Below, one piece after another: positions 10,747 to 21,156 of a stretch of 32,959 nt of DNA. Under the pieces are notes generated by a model, which saw only the letters and a list, made by a program, of their open reading frames with translations, had not been told where the DNA came from and made no database searches. Made by a program: the position numbers and the translations under genes. The number at the start of each line of letters is the position of its first letter. The first letter of the stretch is position 1. Source of the stretch: Capniomyces stellatus (taxonomy: Eukaryota; Kickxellomycota; Harpellomycetes; Harpellales; Legeriomycetaceae); NCBI GenBank assembly GCA_001661515.1, contig LUVW01000054.1, positions 1-32,959 on the forward strand, written 5' to 3'.

Positions 10747-11507
10747 GAATAAATTCAACTCTCGATTCTTTTGAAAAGAAATATAAAAAAAACCCCCAGT
10801 CGCAGACTTTTGACTGATACTTTATCAAGTATCCCAATTTGAAATTTTAAATTCGATTAATAAATATGAAACTTTATTTTTAGTTTATCACCTGTGGAAC
10901 TTTTATATTAAACTGTAGATCTGGCCTATTGGCTTCGGTTATTCAAGATTATGAATACGATAGATCTACTTAGCGGAATATCGGTACAAGTCAATAAGAA
11001 GTCCGCATTTAATATGTTGTCAACAAGAGAGACTCTATAAACACCCAAAGCAAGCAAACAGTATAACTTGAGTTTGCCTCTGAACGCTTTACTGAAAAGT
11101 ATTTATTTCTTTCATTGTCAATAAAAAGTTTCCAATTCTGATATCGCCGCGATTGGCAATTAAACTACTAGACTGTGGCTTTTTAATATGTGCCAAAGTG
11201 CACTTGGTTGTTTGGATACAACGACTTGGTTTAAGATCTACTCATAAACACGTAGTCCATATCATTAGTAAGTCGCGCCCAACTTTCATTACGTTCGCTG
11301 TAGGCTACTTGATAGCCAATATAACACTTTTTTTTAAATTTACAATTTAAAAGCTCAAAAAAAATTAACAATAAATAAGCAAATGTCATTTCAATAATAA
11401 AAAAAGCAAGCGCCAATTCTCTTTATGCACAACCTTTCAAGTGTATAAGATTTTTAATGGTGCAGAGCTGTATAGTATTAAGATTAATATCTCTTTTTGT
11501 TTTGTAA

Positions 11508-11769
11508 GGCGCTCAAAGGGCAACGACATTCACAAACATGATACCCCAATCAGTAAACACGGTTTCAAACCAACTGCTAAAAGAGCTCAAGCATTGGCAA
11601 GCAAAGCTACTCACCTCGTATCCGCCCATTATTTGGATAACTGGTATTTCATTACGGTGCAGCTAGGATGGAAATATACCATATTATCTCACAGCACCTT
11701 GCTTCATTGGCCTATTTACTTTAAGTTTTACAAATCTTACTTTGCGAGTGTATGTTGACTTGATAAAGT
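11508..11769 (+). pseudogene. Possible decayed gene fragment, family unknown
   Basis: One frame reads MIPQSVNTVSNQLLKELKHW and continues through KLLTSYPPIIWITGI to a TAG at 11664-11666. It then goes on in the same frame with DGNIPYYLTAPCFIGL to a second TAG. The amino-acid mix is protein-like for an AT-rich spacer, but an internal stop and no recognised motif make this weak. A competing 105-codon ORF (11441-11758) is less protein-like. Confidence 0.2.
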
Positions 11770-12367
11770 AGCTTGATAAGCCAACTTCAACCATCTCCAA
11801 CTAAAAGTAGTTTACCAACTCATTTGGCAACGGTCTTATATCCGACTAATTATTTTATTTAGTCGTATATATTTATATGGGTCAAATACGCATACATTTT
11901 TTTATTAGGAGATTAGCGATTCTCTCTTGTTGACGTTGTTAATACTTTTAAATTGTTATTGTTTCTTCTAGCTTTATATCGCCAACATCAATTTACGTTT
12001 TCAAGTCTAGTTCTATTAAAAATCCAACGATCAATTGATTTGCTGTTGAACTCATCTTCAAAAAAAAACAGATCGTATATATACGGGACAAATTTTTTGA
12101 AGAGATTTATAATTGATTCAATAAAACTTGAATTATTGAATTTGTAATTGTTTTTTAATTTTCCGGCAACAATTTTTAAATTCTGGGGGTTTCCTTGGCA
12201 AACAGATAATTTTTTGACCAGAGGCTCACCGAAAGCAAAATCGGGGACAGGTTCATTAGAATTGACCCATATATATGCTATTTACATTTTTATTGATGTT
12301 AAGCGGTATAACCACTGCTTTTAGCTAAATTGTAGTCCGTTATTTATGTAGGTCAGCAACTCTAAGG

Positions 12368-12370
<3 letters not shown>

Positions 12371-12397
<27 letters not shown>
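12371..12397. repeat. (TA)n dinucleotide repeat
   Basis: 27 bases of uninterrupted alternating T and A, just upstream of the helicase relic. Confidence 0.95.
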
Positions 12398-12398
<1 letters not shown>

Positions 12399-12411
12399 AT
12401 ACTCGAGCTTT

Positions 12412-13048
12412 TTTCACTTTAATATTACGCAATTCAGCTTCACTAGATGTATTACGCTTCAAGGCAGTCCTGGCATTGGTAATACGTTGACTAAAACACA
12501 AACGTTAGTAACTTAGTTTTGATGTTAAGGGAAGGTGCATTAATGATTTTAGCTTGAGCTTTTGCTGATACCAAGTAGTAAAAAAATCAGTCTGAACACA
12601 GTCATTACTCGCATTTATAGCACCTATTGGCTTCAAATCTACTGTGTTGGAATTATTAATTTGAGCTAGCTATTTGTAATAGTGCTAGAACTATATACTT
12701 TGCTCCTGATCCAGAAGCATTAGCCCATATTCAAGTACTAGAAACGGTAATATTCCGTGCTATTAATAGGCAGCAGAAACTGGTTCTACCGAAGAAGCAG
12801 TGTTTGGTCAGCTTTTCTAAAATCAAAACTTTTGGCCCGAATACTAGTACTAAGGGAGATAGTGTTAGTATGCGTGTTGATTGATGCTTGCCGACTCAAA
12901 TTGAACGCTTTCAGGCCTTTAACAAAATTTACTAATCGCTGGTTCGGCTACATTTGACGAATATGTTTAGGCTGTGTGTTTAAATTACGCGTTTATGCTG
13001 GGCTCTGGGACACCCATTCTCCTATAGAGTTTGTGCAGAGGGAGTGAG
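12412..13048 (+). pseudogene. Relic of a UPF1/NFX1-type (superfamily 1) helicase
   Basis: Pieces of a helicase appear in the expected order but in different frames and with stops. At 12442-12486 the frame reads TRCITLQGSPGIGNT, a Walker A-like block with Asn in place of the essential Lys. A second frame at 12660-12857 reads DPEALAHIQVLETVIFRAIN, then QQKLVLPKKQC where this family has a block like L-I-L-I-G-D-H-x-Q-L, then GDSVSM. A third frame (ORF at 12757-12957) reads LIDACRLKLNAFRPLTKFTN, resembling the region around motif IV/RRMRP. GLWDTHSPIEFVQRE follows near 13000-13045. Motifs from family knowledge, matches by eye; the alignment is inference. It is clearly non-functional. Confidence 0.5.
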
Positions 13049-13933
13049 TTTTTTTTTAAGAGAAAATGGTTTAAATTCTGTGCAAAAAGTTGAGCGTCTG
13101 AATGGATAAAATGCTGTCTTTCTAGCCATTAGCAATTAAAGGATATGGCCATATATTAATTAGCTTTATAAAGCTCTGTTACACAGTTTACAAGAATCCT
13201 TTGTGAAAGTAAATTTACAATCGTCTCAGGCCCAATTGAAATCATGTTCAGTTCTTTTTAAAACACACTGCAATTCTACATCTTTGTTAGTCGAATGTTT
13301 TTTGCAATCTACTCGAATGATTTAGGTTCCACAAGCGTCCTTGCCTGTCAATTACAGTCACTTAAAAAAACGCTGCTAGCTTTATTGGCTTTAAAATTGG
13401 TTATTTAAGTTGAATCAGGCAGAAATTAGCTGTTTGAAGGTTTGAAAGTATGACATTACACCTAAATCAGCTTAATAACAAATCGCAACTTTTTTGCATC
13501 ACATTTTTCTTCCCGATTTGATTGCTTTATTGCAGGTGCTTTTAATGTTTTTCAACGAGCTTTTTTTGAAGCAGTAAAAAGCTTAATCTTTCTTTGCAAT
13601 AGTTTTTTTTCACAAAAAAGAGCGTAGTTTCAACTTAACAACAAATGCATTCAATTATCAACAAAGTTTCAATATCCGACTGGTGATTTTGTAACAAAAA
13701 CACTTTGTAGAGTCAAAAGTGTAATATTTTTGCCTAAAGCTTAGAAAAGTTTGACCTTTGTTACATATTTTCCTTCTTTAGCTAATACGTTATAACCTAA
13801 TATTATTCAACCCTTTTTTTCACCAAGTTTTGGTGCTGTAGTTTGCATAGCTCCAAATACGAATTAAATATACGCAGCCAAGTATATCAAACTTATCACA
13901 CCAATATCGACTCTATCAATACCATTATTTACA

Positions 13934-15358
13934 ATGTCCAAGTGTGGCAGATACGTCCTGTTATTTATCTTTGTTATACTTTTTTCCATAGAAGCTGTGG
14001 TTTCTGATAACGCCCTTTTCCAACGACAGAATATAATCGACTTTAAAGGTAAAAGCAAAAATAAAAAAACTACCACGTGTGGTTGGTGTGATAAGCAACA
14101 AACTTGGACATTTGTATATTTATATTTATATATATTTTTATCTATCTATGTAATCCGGTACTATGCCTTAATATTTGAAATAGAAAACAATGTCATTCAG
14201 TCCAATACGCTAAGTATAGTTCTCGGCGCACTTTCGGTTGCATTTGGCGTGCTGTTTACTTTTTTGGGATACAGATTGGTCAGGCTTACTATTTTTTTAA
14301 ACGGAATTGTGTTTTTCGGTAAGTTTAAATAAATCAATGACAGTATACACTCTGACTAACAGCAGCTTTACTGTTTTACTGTTTTACTGTTTTACTGTTT
14401 TACTGTTTTACTGTTTTACTGTTTTACTGTTGTTATTTCCTTTTATAAATAATCAATATCAAAGAGCGTTGTAATCAATTGCAATCGAATCTGGGAAGCG
14501 TGTATTGATGTATATTTCTATTTTGACGTAGGTATCGTTATTCTCACAATCTGCTTTGTAATCAAGGCTCCAGCAGATGGAGAAGTAACCAAAACTATAA
14601 TTTATTTCGGGGTATCGGGAGGAGTCGGGATTCTATTTGGGGCACTGTTAGCATGGTTATATAAAGTCGGTCTGTTTTTTATTGGCTTGTCTAGCGGAGT
14701 AGCGATCTCAACTACAGTGATATCTATTACACGCAATCTGTTTGATATGTTGTGGGAGAAACTTGCATTTGTCGGAGCTGCGTCCCTTGTTGGAGGAATT
14801 CTGGTGCTTTTTTTTGAACGCCCTATTGTGATTATTTGTACGTCGATTTATGGCTCATACTTGTTGTTTGTTGGCATTGACTTTTTTATAAACACCGGAT
14901 TCTCTGACTCGATAATCAGAATCTCTCAAGGTCCGGATAAAGATTTTAAAATAACGACACCTGTCATCGGTATGCTTTGTGGTATGGCATTAACTATCAT
15001 TGTCGGTATGACTATTCAGTTTTTGCTAACATCCAAAAAAAAGAATAAGTCCGAGTCTGATTCTGATTCTGAAACCAACATCGAGGATGTCCATAAAGGT
15101 ATCAACAGTATTGGCGGATCTTATGAACTAAATATCAAGGAGGGCCACACAGAACATGTCCAGAAAAATAGCAAAAAGCACATTTCTAGGAATTCATCTA
15201 ATGAATTTTCTGATCACCGGCACTCCCAGCCAGCAAATTCTAGCGATTTGTTTAAAGTGCAGATGTATACTCCATCTGGCCCTGCTTTAGGGAACTATGG
15301 AAACTCTGGAGATCCTCAACCATCGGTCCAGATGCCATCACCTACGCCAAATAAGTAA
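13934..15358 (+). CDS. DUF4203/TMEM198-like multi-pass membrane protein (358 aa, 3 exons)
   Basis: Exons 13934-14048, 14184-14318 and 14532-15358, all joined in phase 1 with GT...AG borders; the result is 358 codons. A signal peptide (MSKCGRYVLLFIFVILFS, likely cut near Ser-Asp) is followed by about seven hydrophobic segments. These carry the family hallmarks: a Gly-rich first pair (SIVLGALSVAFGVLFTFLGY), the block FERPIVIICTSIYGSYLLFV, and a final helix (VIGMLCGMALTIIVGMTIQF). The cytosolic tail is Ser/Asp-, Lys- and Pro-rich (SESDSDSE) and about 110 residues long. Known relatives (TMEM198/TM7SF3-type) are membrane proteins of uncertain function. A paralogue lies at 32024-32905. Confidence 0.85.
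14367..14431. repeat. 8-bp tandem repeat in intron
   Basis: About eight copies of TTTTACTG in tandem, entirely within the second intron (14319-14531) of the DUF4203 gene. Likely polymorphic in length. Confidence 0.95.
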
Positions 15359-15904
15359 AAATAGAGTATACATGTCCCTACGTTCTTTTTTCTATCGGTG
15401 CTCCGTCTTGCATATTTACTTTTGAGATTGCAATATTCTTTACATAAATAAACCGCTTATAATATTCTCCAGGCCTCTAAACGCCAGATGCCTTGTGGTG
15501 TATACCTTTTTTTTACACTATTTATTCTTGTAAATTGAGCGATGTAGCTAATAGTAATGATGGAATAACAGCAAAAGGGACTAATTGAGATGCAAATCCT
15601 CATTTTTCCTGCGAATTAATGTTTTTGTTTTTGTAACCACCTTTTCCACTTTTTTTTACTCAATCATACCTGAACCAAATTAAAATTCCTAAATGTCCAA
15701 AACGTAGTAAAAGCAAACAAGAACTAAATCAAAAATAATTTGGTACTCATTTTCCTTTTTATTCTTTTTTTCTCTTTGTTGCAAATTTGTTGCGTATTGC
15801 TATTTTTTTCAATAAAAAAATCACATAAAGATTAAATAAACACGGAGAACGCGTCTTTGTTGAACAAAAGATTTTTTTACAAAGAGGACTAAATATTATC
15901 CAAA
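15359..15904. other. AT-rich intergenic spacer
   Basis: Holds AATAAA-like polyadenylation signals for the DUF4203 gene (for example near 15447) and, near 15810-15900, the A/T-rich upstream region of the U2 A' gene. No gene seen. Confidence 0.5.
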
Positions 15905-17122
15905 ATGAAGTTAACAGCAGATCTTATAATCCAGTCCTCGACTCATATAAACGCTTCTAAAGATCATGAGCTAGATCTAAGAGGTAAGCATTCTAGCACG
16001 ACCAAATTCAAGGATCGCCATTGTTTGATTGAAATGAAATAAATTTTGTCTTTGTCTGCTGCTAAACGCTTTAAATAGGAAATAAGATTCCAATGATTGA
16101 AAATTTGGGGGCTAGTAAGGTGAGTTCCTCGAAATTCTAGATTAATATTGGATTTCTTTTTTAAATGAAAAAAAATACAGAGAAAGTAAAAGTAAAAAAA
16201 AAGAAGCAAAAGCTAAATGTCGCGTTTTGTAGTTTTGTTGTACTTTTTGCTTGGTACTGACTTTGGTAAATTATCAAATAGGACTTGTACGATGCTATAG
16301 ATTTTACTGACAATGAGATTATGATCTTGGGGAACTTTCCTGTTTTAAAGAGAATACAGAGATTGTACTTTGGAAACAATCGGATTCGCCAGATTTCGGA
16401 TAAAATTCCTCAAACGGTGCCCAATCTTAACACTTTGGTTTTAACCAACAATTATATCGAGGAGTTGATTGATCTTGAGGGTCTGAGAGGCTTAAAGCAT
16501 TTAGAGCATCTGGTTTTGCTGGGGAATCCGGTCACTAGAAAGCCCGAGACAAGAAGTTGGATAGTTTACAGATTCCCTCAAATCCGGGTTTTAAATTTCA
16601 GCAGGGTTAAGCAAAGCGTAAGCAGATCCAGCATAGTTTAATATATAATAGTTTAAGCCAAAAATCAAAGCATTTGATTCTACCCCCTTATTTTCGGCCT
16701 GCTGCTTTTGTTAATTTGTCACACAAGCACCTGTGTTTAGTATATATGCATGCAATGATTTAATTGTCAGCGTGACGTGAAAAATTAAATAGGAGAGGCT
16801 CGAATCCAAGAAGATTTACGAAACCGAGGAGGGTGAGCTAACACCGACATCTCAGTCGATTCTTCAGGTTGCTCCTTCAAACACATTTGAGCCTGGCGAG
16901 GGAATAGTTGGTTCGATTGGAGACGCGGTAGGTGCAACGAGCAAGCAGCCAGGCTCCCAAACCGAAACAGCTGCCAGCTCTCAAGCCAATGAAGAGTCGG
17001 AGAATCTACGCAAAAAGGCTCTTGAAGCCATGTCGTCGGCCCAAACACAGAATTTAGAAGAACTGATGAGGATGGGAAATATACCAGGTCAACTAGGCTC
17101 TATGTCCGACGACGACGAATAG
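15905..17122 (+). CDS. LEA1: U2 snRNP protein A' (261 aa, 4 exons)
   Basis: Exons 15905-15983, 16079-16119, 16282-16617 and 16793-17122; all borders are GT...AG and the phases agree. The protein begins MKLTADLIIQSSTHINASKD, matching the conserved U2 A' start, followed by HELDLRG and IPMIENLGA. The leucine-rich repeats follow: DAIDFTDNEI, LKRIQRLYFGNNRI, LNTLVLTNNYIEEL, LEHLVLLGNPVT, and the capping YRFPQIRVLNFSRVK. Known role: with U2 B'' it binds stem-loop IV of U2 snRNA and helps branch-point recognition in the spliceosome. The C-terminal exon is a less conserved acidic/Ser-rich tail ending in SDDDE, common in this family. Three of the four exons are short. Confidence 0.95.
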
Positions 17123-17626
17123 GGTACCATCCTGATTAACCAACCCACCTCCCAAAGTTTGTCGTTTTATCTGCAAGTACATAGCATCATATATACCTAA
17201 AGTATTTTATTCCAACTTTTAATGCCCATTTTGTTACAAATAACCAGTACTTATTTCATAGATTATCATTTGTTTTTTCCTTTCCCTTTTAAAAAACAAA
17301 TTTAAACAATTTGAATAATTCAGTCATACCAGCCCATTTTATTTTTATTTTTATTTTTTTGACTTGCCAAACCTCAGCCCTGATAACTCAATGGAATTAT
17401 TATATGCAAGCGACTGTATTGCCTGGTCTTTGACAAATATCAACTAAAATTACTAGCTAGTTTGTGCGTAATATGTACCATTGACTAGTATTTGTAACTG
17501 TACTCTTGGTACGCGCTGTTGTTATTGTCAAATTTATTGGTAGATTATTATATAAATGGAATAAAAACTAGACTCATACTATGACCACAGCGGAATATTT
17601 AATTACGCGATTATAGAAGCGCGTTT
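17123..17626. other. Intergenic spacer between convergent genes
   Basis: AT-rich 3' flanks of the U2 A' gene and of the secreted repeat protein. A T-rich run (17339-17360) and AATAAA-type signals (near 17560) are visible. No gene seen. Confidence 0.5.
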
Positions 17627-18460
17627 TCAAAGCTTAAGCATGTTTGCCTTTTTAAAAGCACCTTCGCTCTTGAGTTTCTTAAGTTCTGCCTTTATAGCAT
17701 CAAACTTTGGGTCCTTGAACATTTTCTTGACTCTCGCCTTGTTTGATGAAACACACTTGGTGCACTTTTTGCAAGACTTACGGCACTTTTTGGCCCCAGC
17801 CTTTTTGCCGCGTCCAAGTCTTCTACGCTTGCAAATCTTCTTGCATCTGCGAACACACTTTCTTTTACACACCTTACGTTTGCTACAGCTAGATCTCTTA
17901 CGGCATGAGCGTTTGCAACAAGACTTGCGGTGCTTTCTACACGATCTTCTGTGTCTATGGCGTCTGGCACATGATCTTCTGTGTCTATGGCGTCTGGCAC
18001 ATGATTTTCTGTGTCTTGAACGTCTGGCGCATGATCTTCTGTGTCTATGGCGTCTGGCACATGATCTTCTGTGTCTATGGCGTCTGGCACATGATTTGCG
18101 GTGTCTGTGACGTCTACTGCATGATCTGCTACGTCTATGGCGTCTGCGGCTTACTCTACGCGATTCACAACGCGAAGAGCGCTTTCTACATGATCTGTGG
18201 TGTCTGTGATGTCTGTGGCGTCTGCAGTGTCTATGTCTTGAGCGGAGGTTGGTGCCAAATCCTTCACCATCAGCATAACTGAGACCGAGATCGTTATCTA
18301 AAAGTTGGCCCAGCTCAGTAGGATGCAAATCCATGGCATAGAGTTCATCTTTGCTCAATACTATGTTACCGTCAGACACGTCGTATTCACTGTTGGAAAA
18401 GACAAATCCAGCAACGCACTGAACTGCTACCAAATAAAGCGAGACAGATAATATTCTCAT
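17627..18460 (-). CDS. Secreted Arg/His/Cys-rich repeat protein, protamine-like (277 aa)
   Basis: Four parts are visible. (1) A signal peptide, MRILSVSLYLVAVQCVAGF. (2) An acidic pro-region, residues about 20-70 (SEYDVSDGNIVLSKDELYAM, then LDNDLG and YADGEG), with almost no basic residues. (3) A very basic body, residues about 72-240: first His/Arg runs (RHRHCRRHRHHRHH), then six tandem decamers of type SCARRHRHRR, then Cys/Lys/Arg segments (CKRKCVRRCKKICKRRR) with about 20 cysteines, many spaced in C-x3-C patterns. (4) A Lys-rich amphipathic tail (DAIKAELKKLKSEGAFKKAN). An acidic pro-region before a cationic body is typical of masked cationic peptides and protamines. Possible roles are nucleic-acid, membrane, metal or cell-wall binding; none is shown. 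Family not recognised. It is single-exon with a TATAGA-like box about 40 bp upstream of the ATG. Confidence 0.8.
   Translation of the reverse strand: MRILSVSLYLVAVQCVAGFVFSNSEYDVSDGNIVLSKDELYAMDLHPTELGQLLDNDLGLSYADGEGFGTNLRSRHRHCRRHRHHRHHRSCRKRSSRCESRRVSRRRHRRSRSCSRRHRHRKSCARRHRHRRSCARRHRHRRSCARRSRHRKSCARRHRHRRSCARRHRHRRSCRKHRKSCCKRSCRKRSSCSKRKVCKRKCVRRCKKICKRRRLGRGKKAGAKKCRKSCKKCTKCVSSNKARVKKMFKDPKFDAIKAELKKLKSEGAFKKANMLKL
17941..18150. repeat. 30-bp in-phase coding tandem repeat, seven units
   Basis: Seven contiguous 30-bp units start at 17941, 17971, 18001, 18031, 18061, 18091 and 18121. Units 1, 2, 4 and 5 are nearly identical (GTGTCTATGGCGTCTGGCAC core); the others have diverged. Each encodes one decamer of the secreted protein on the minus strand. 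Because 30 is a multiple of three, other frames also stay open across the array, producing long false ORFs on both strands. Confidence 0.97.
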
Positions 18461-21110
18461 AGTTAACCAATTGTCTAATTATGATATGAGTCTAAAAGTC
18501 TATAAAGAAATATCAAATTACATTGATTTGTAATTGTTCACAGAAGAATTGGTATTAACCGGCTCATTTTATACCATAAAAAAATGCACACACAAAGTGC
18601 AGTCACTGAATTTGTCTAATTATAACACCCTCGCCTAGGTCAAATATAGGTAAAATTCAATATTACGGCGTGTGATTTGGTGTTAGTTAATATCACTACT
18701 ACGGATTTGAAACAAATGGAGTAAGTTGTACCTTGCGATAAGAGTATTCACATGTTGGAGCGATAGGTTGATTTATATCCCAAAAACGCAGAAAAAAGCC
18801 ATTCTAGCATATTAGTATTGTTTGGGCTTGATATATAGCTTTACACGGCCTCTAGACTCCACTTTAGCGGCCCAAATAAGAATTTTAAAATTTGAACGTT
18901 GGAATTAAAACATGGCAGCTTATGTAGGCATGCAGATTATTATTTATGTTTTGCAAGCGTAGCGGCGTTGTGATTTTAATAACCAAAAACCCTTATATAA
19001 TGGGTTAAAATAAATCGTGTCATTATAAGATTAAACAGGTGGACGGATCTCGAGGTTTTAATATTTTTTTGTCTAGAGAAATGCAGCGTGTTTTTGTGTT
19101 TAAATCAAAATTTCCACTTTTGGATTTGGCTATCTGGCTCATAATATATTGTTGTGCTTGCTGCAGAATATTTTTTTTGGGATCCACTGGTACAAATTAA
19201 TATAAAGTCGCCTGTGTATCAAATCCAATCATTACGTGAATTGGCTGGTGCATGTCAATTTAATTATCGACAATGAGCTAGACCGATTTAAAGGTAGGAT
19301 AGATTGTGGTATTTGATTCCCCACATTCGAAATTAAAAGTTTTTATAATTAAGAATAGGCTCGGCTATTAAAAAGTTAAAAAAACTAAAAAAAACTAAAA
19401 AAGATTTGACTCGACGCCATGATCAAATTTGGTACTTTGTTCATTGTTGAGACCCGCAAATCGACTTTGGATCTAGAAGTGGAGTTGACTGATTAAGTTT
19501 ACTTGGTAATTACAGTGAGATGTGTCTTGCTTTTTTAATCTTGTTTTGTTTCTTATTTGGCTTATTTAGCTATTTAGTTATTTTACCATTTATGATTTGG
19601 TTGACAGGTAATAGGATTCTGCGATAGAGTAGTATTATTGTTTAAAAGCAATAAAAATATTAAATCATGCTTCATATTATATTGCCTTCATCACTGGGCG
19701 TACTGGATTATCAAAATGACACACGCAGAGTGCAGCGTATAAAAGGTTATGGCAAGGGTAACCTGTTAGGTGGTGGGGGGGTGTATGATAGCACTACTGG
19801 TAGTTTGAGATACTGAGTGGGATAGGCGAGCCATTGAAAATAAAAATACTGATGTTAAAATTGATAGCAAGAAATGGAAAAAAAAATAATTGAAATTAAA
19901 AGTGGGCTTAATGAAATGGAAAACGTTTTGTGGTATTAATGTGAATAAAAAAACAAATAAAGTTTAAAGAAGTGCAACAATAGTAAAAGAGCTGAAAACT
20001 AAGGTCAGTAGAGTACAATGATTTCAGGGTTTTTAACAATGGGGGACACTGAGTTTTATTTAATTAATTGATTGACTATTGTGTTTAAAGCACAGAGCGT
20101 GAAGTATGGCGGCAACCACTTGTATAAATGGTAGACGTGTATGTACAAGCTTGACAATTGAACAAAATTAAAGGAGATGCTAGAAGTATCAAAGTTTGGG
20201 TCAGTGAAGGAAAAAAAAATGGCGGTACTGGGAGACATAGTAAATGAGAAGAATAGAAGGAAAGAAAAGAAAAGAAAAGAAAAGTCATTCACACAACACA
20301 ACACAACACATACACACAATTCAATTTGGCGTGAAATGAATAAACAAAATAAGTATAAAAAGCTTAACCAAAAGCAAGAGGAAAAAAAAAAGAGACACGA
20401 TTTACATAAAAGTAAATACAGGGGGCCAATTGGAGAGAAGAAACTGGAGGAAAAAGAGTTGGAAAACGGTTATAGGCTAAACAATGTTTGAAATAAGAGT
20501 AAATGGGTGAAGATATTTGATAATGAAAATAGAGATTTGATTGGCAATAAAAAGGCAATCAGTAAGAGTAAAGTGCGTTGATAAATAACATAAAAAAGGA
20601 GGATAAAACAAATGTAAATAAAAAAAGGACGTAAATTAAAGAGGTACGTGAAAAGAGTAGGAGAAGCAGTAGATGACTATAAAATTCACGAATCGAGTAA
20701 AAAAAAAGAAGCAAAAAAGAAAAAGAATAAGGAAATAAGAGTATAAAATAGAAAAAGCGAGGGAAAAAAAAAAGAGGAAATTGGGTTGGATAAACGATTT
20801 AAAAAGGCGAAAAGGGAATAATAATGATAAAAAACCAAAAGTGAAAAGTGAAAAGTGAAAAAAAGTAACAGAAAAAGAAAAAGCAAGGTTCAGAGTTTAA
20901 AAGATAAAAAGGGTAAATAAAGAATAAAATCGGGATAGTTAAAATTATTTTATATTGGGGCAAGAGGGAAAGAAATAAAGCGAATACAAGGATAGATACT
21001 TGAATTAAGAGAGCCGGGGAAGGATAAGGATAGTAATAAGCAGAGGAGCGATATATAAATTGTGAGTCAAGAAAAGAGTCAAGAAAAGAGTCAAGAAAAG
21101 AGTCAAGAAA
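18461..21110. other. Gene-free interval, turning purine-rich towards Mif2
   Basis: From 18461 to about 19700 it is ordinary AT-rich spacer with no gene or repeat family seen. From about 19800 onward the + strand becomes strongly A/G-rich, with AAAAG runs (20257-20282), an ACACA run (20289-20318) and poly-A patches, and stays so into the Mif2 coding sequence. The long frames here (for example 20177-20491) are low-complexity by-products. Confidence 0.6.
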
Positions 21111-21111
21111 A
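21064..21111. repeat. 12-bp tandem repeat before the Mif2 start
   Basis: Four copies of GAGTCAAGAAAA, the last ending on the A of the first Mif2 ATG. They lie in the presumed 5' UTR or proximal promoter. Confidence 0.95.
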
Positions 21112-21156
21112 TGTTGGGAGGAAATAGAAAAGAAATGTTGGGAGGAAATAGACGCA
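21109..21156. repeat. 24-bp duplication carrying the start codon
   Basis: Two adjacent 24-bp copies begin AAATGTTGGGAGGAAATAGA; only the last four bases differ. Each contains an in-frame ATG, at 21111 and 21135. Confidence 0.95.

Larger units (their letters stand above)
8010..13933. other. Gene-poor AT-rich region with decayed gene fragments
   Basis: Nearly 6 kb without an intact recognisable gene. It is mostly A/T with many stops in all frames. Embedded in it are a coding-like 150-bp island (8647-8796), a small secreted-protein candidate (9324-9536), two minisatellites, a broken frame at 11508-11769, and a helicase relic (12412-13048). No terminal inverted repeats, LTRs or transposase motifs were seen by eye. 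Confidence 0.7.

Noticed and set aside
11441..11758. + strand 105-codon ORF
   Set aside because: No signal peptide, domain or codon preference; a parallel frame looks more protein-like although interrupted.
12900..12960. Possible tRNA (GGTTCGGCTAC near 12942)
   Set aside because: No matching acceptor, D or anticodon stems could be paired around it.
13934..14332. 132-codon ORF read as one exon
   Set aside because: Its middle (14049-14183) is a Lys/Tyr/Leu-rich intron with GT...AATAG borders; removing it restores alignment to the paralogue at 32024-32905.
16785..17048. Minus-strand 87-codon ORF
   Set aside because: Antisense to the last exon of the U2 A' gene, whose frame continues the conserved protein.
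17640..18110. Long + strand ORF (156 codons) and further minus-frame ORF (132 codons) over the secreted repeat gene
   Set aside because: The 30-bp units contain no stop in these frames, so they stay open by necessity; only the 277-aa minus frame has a signal peptide and a coherent design.
17941..18150. Possible CRISPR array
   Set aside because: Repeats are directly contiguous with no unique spacers and lie inside a coding frame of a eukaryotic gene.
20056..20886. Several Phe/Leu-rich minus-strand ORFs that look like membrane proteins
   Set aside because: They are the complement of A/G-rich low-complexity DNA; such tracts always translate to Phe/Ser/Leu runs.
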